In this document: positions 6,085 through 6,353 of the stretch, one piece after another
How the letters are laid out: each line of letters begins with the position of its first letter
Position numbering within the stretch: the stretch's first letter is position 1
DNA from: Bacteroidota bacterium
GTDB lineage: Bacteria > Bacteroidota > Bacteroidia > NS11-12g > UBA9320
Assembly (NCBI GenBank): GCA_024638525.1
Contig: JAHEKB010000147.1
Coordinates: forward strand, 1-6,353
DNA: 6,353 nt
Direction: 5' to 3'
Notes under the pieces: model-generated
Seen by the model: only the letters and a program-made list of their open reading frames with translations
Databases searched by the model: none
What the model was told of the DNA's origin: nothing
Translations under genes and position numbers: made by a program

Positions 6085-6353
6085 TACAATTCTTTTCGCA
6101 ATCGAGCAACAGGAACATTCAGCTGCTCTCTATATTTTGCCACAGTTCTTCTGGCTATTCTATATCCTTTTTCTTGAAGTATCACCTTGAGCGCCTCATC
6201 TGTCAATGGTTTGCGTTTATCCTCAGCGTCAACTGCCTCTTTGAGAATCTTCTTCACTTCTCTATTGGATACTTCTTCTCCGCTTTCTGTGGTAATCCCT
6301 TCAGTGAAGAAATCCTTTAGAAGAAAAATACCAAAATCCGTCTCCACATATTT
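6084..6353 (-). CDS. rpoN: RNA polymerase sigma-54 factor, C-terminal part (5' end outside window)
   Basis: The last 89 codons of sigma-54, open to the right edge; a GTG at 6347 is an internal Val codon, not the start, since the family pattern KYVETDFGIFLLKDFF continues from the edge. Visible are the end of the core-binding/HTH region with SGEEVSNREVKKILKE (24-39 of the visible part), the second helical region TDEALKVILQEKGYRIARR, and the RpoN box ARRTVAKYRE (67-76; bases 6155-6126), the helix that reads the -24 GGC element of sigma-54 promoters. The tail VPVARLRKEL is normal. Sigma-54 needs AAA+ activators to open promoters; none is in view. It is followed by the membrane protein with a 1-nt overlap. 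Confidence 0.96.
   Translation of the reverse strand, partial: KYVETDFGIFLLKDFFTEGITTESGEEVSNREVKKILKEAVDAEDKRKPLTDEALKVILQEKGYRIARRTVAKYREQLNVPVARLRKEL

Noticed and set aside
1..6353. A defence system, mobile element or CRISPR array
   Set aside because: No transposase, integrase, nuclease or repeat-spacer pattern is seen; all recognised genes are core chromosome types.

Overview
The window looks like a piece of a Bacteroidota chromosome, perhaps from the Flavobacteriales/Cytophagales area, though the exact order is a guess. The reasons are the protein types (a mitochondrial-type aconitase, a RbfA of Bacteroidota style, a LolC/E-like FtsX permease next to rbfA), moderate to low GC, no convincing Shine-Dalgarno sequence before any start, and a promoter candidate of the Bacteroidota TTG / TAnnTTTG type. 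All six supported genes plus the partial ones lie on the minus strand, so transcription runs from the right edge to the left edge.

Right block (6353 to about 4296): the C-terminal end of rpoN (sigma-54, 5' end outside the window) is followed with a 1-nt TAATG overlap by a 199-residue polytopic membrane protein with a degenerate PAP2-phosphatase look. That gene overlaps by 19 nt a PaaG-like crotonase-fold isomerase. The overlaps suggest one operon. About 400 nt without a convincing gene follow, ending in a strong rho-independent terminator (4296-4321).

Middle block (4298 to 1976): a complete aconitate hydratase gene of the mitochondrial type with all cluster cysteines and catalytic residues. 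Its likely promoter lies directly behind the terminator; the terminator's T-tract appears to serve also as the -33 element, which would give a very short or nearly leaderless mRNA.

Left block (1914 to 1): a membrane-anchored coiled-coil protein of unknown function, then rbfA (3-nt gap), then the first 212 codons of a LolC/E-like ABC permease that begins with TTG one codon after the rbfA stop. These three are very tightly packed and almost certainly co-transcribed, possibly with read-through from acn, since no terminator is visible between acn and the coiled-coil gene.

No tRNA, rRNA, CRISPR, insertion sequence or phage gene was recognised. The window reads as ordinary core chromosome; the most interesting points are the terminator/promoter overlap, the unexplained 400-nt gap and the poorly characterised membrane proteins tied to rpoN and rbfA.
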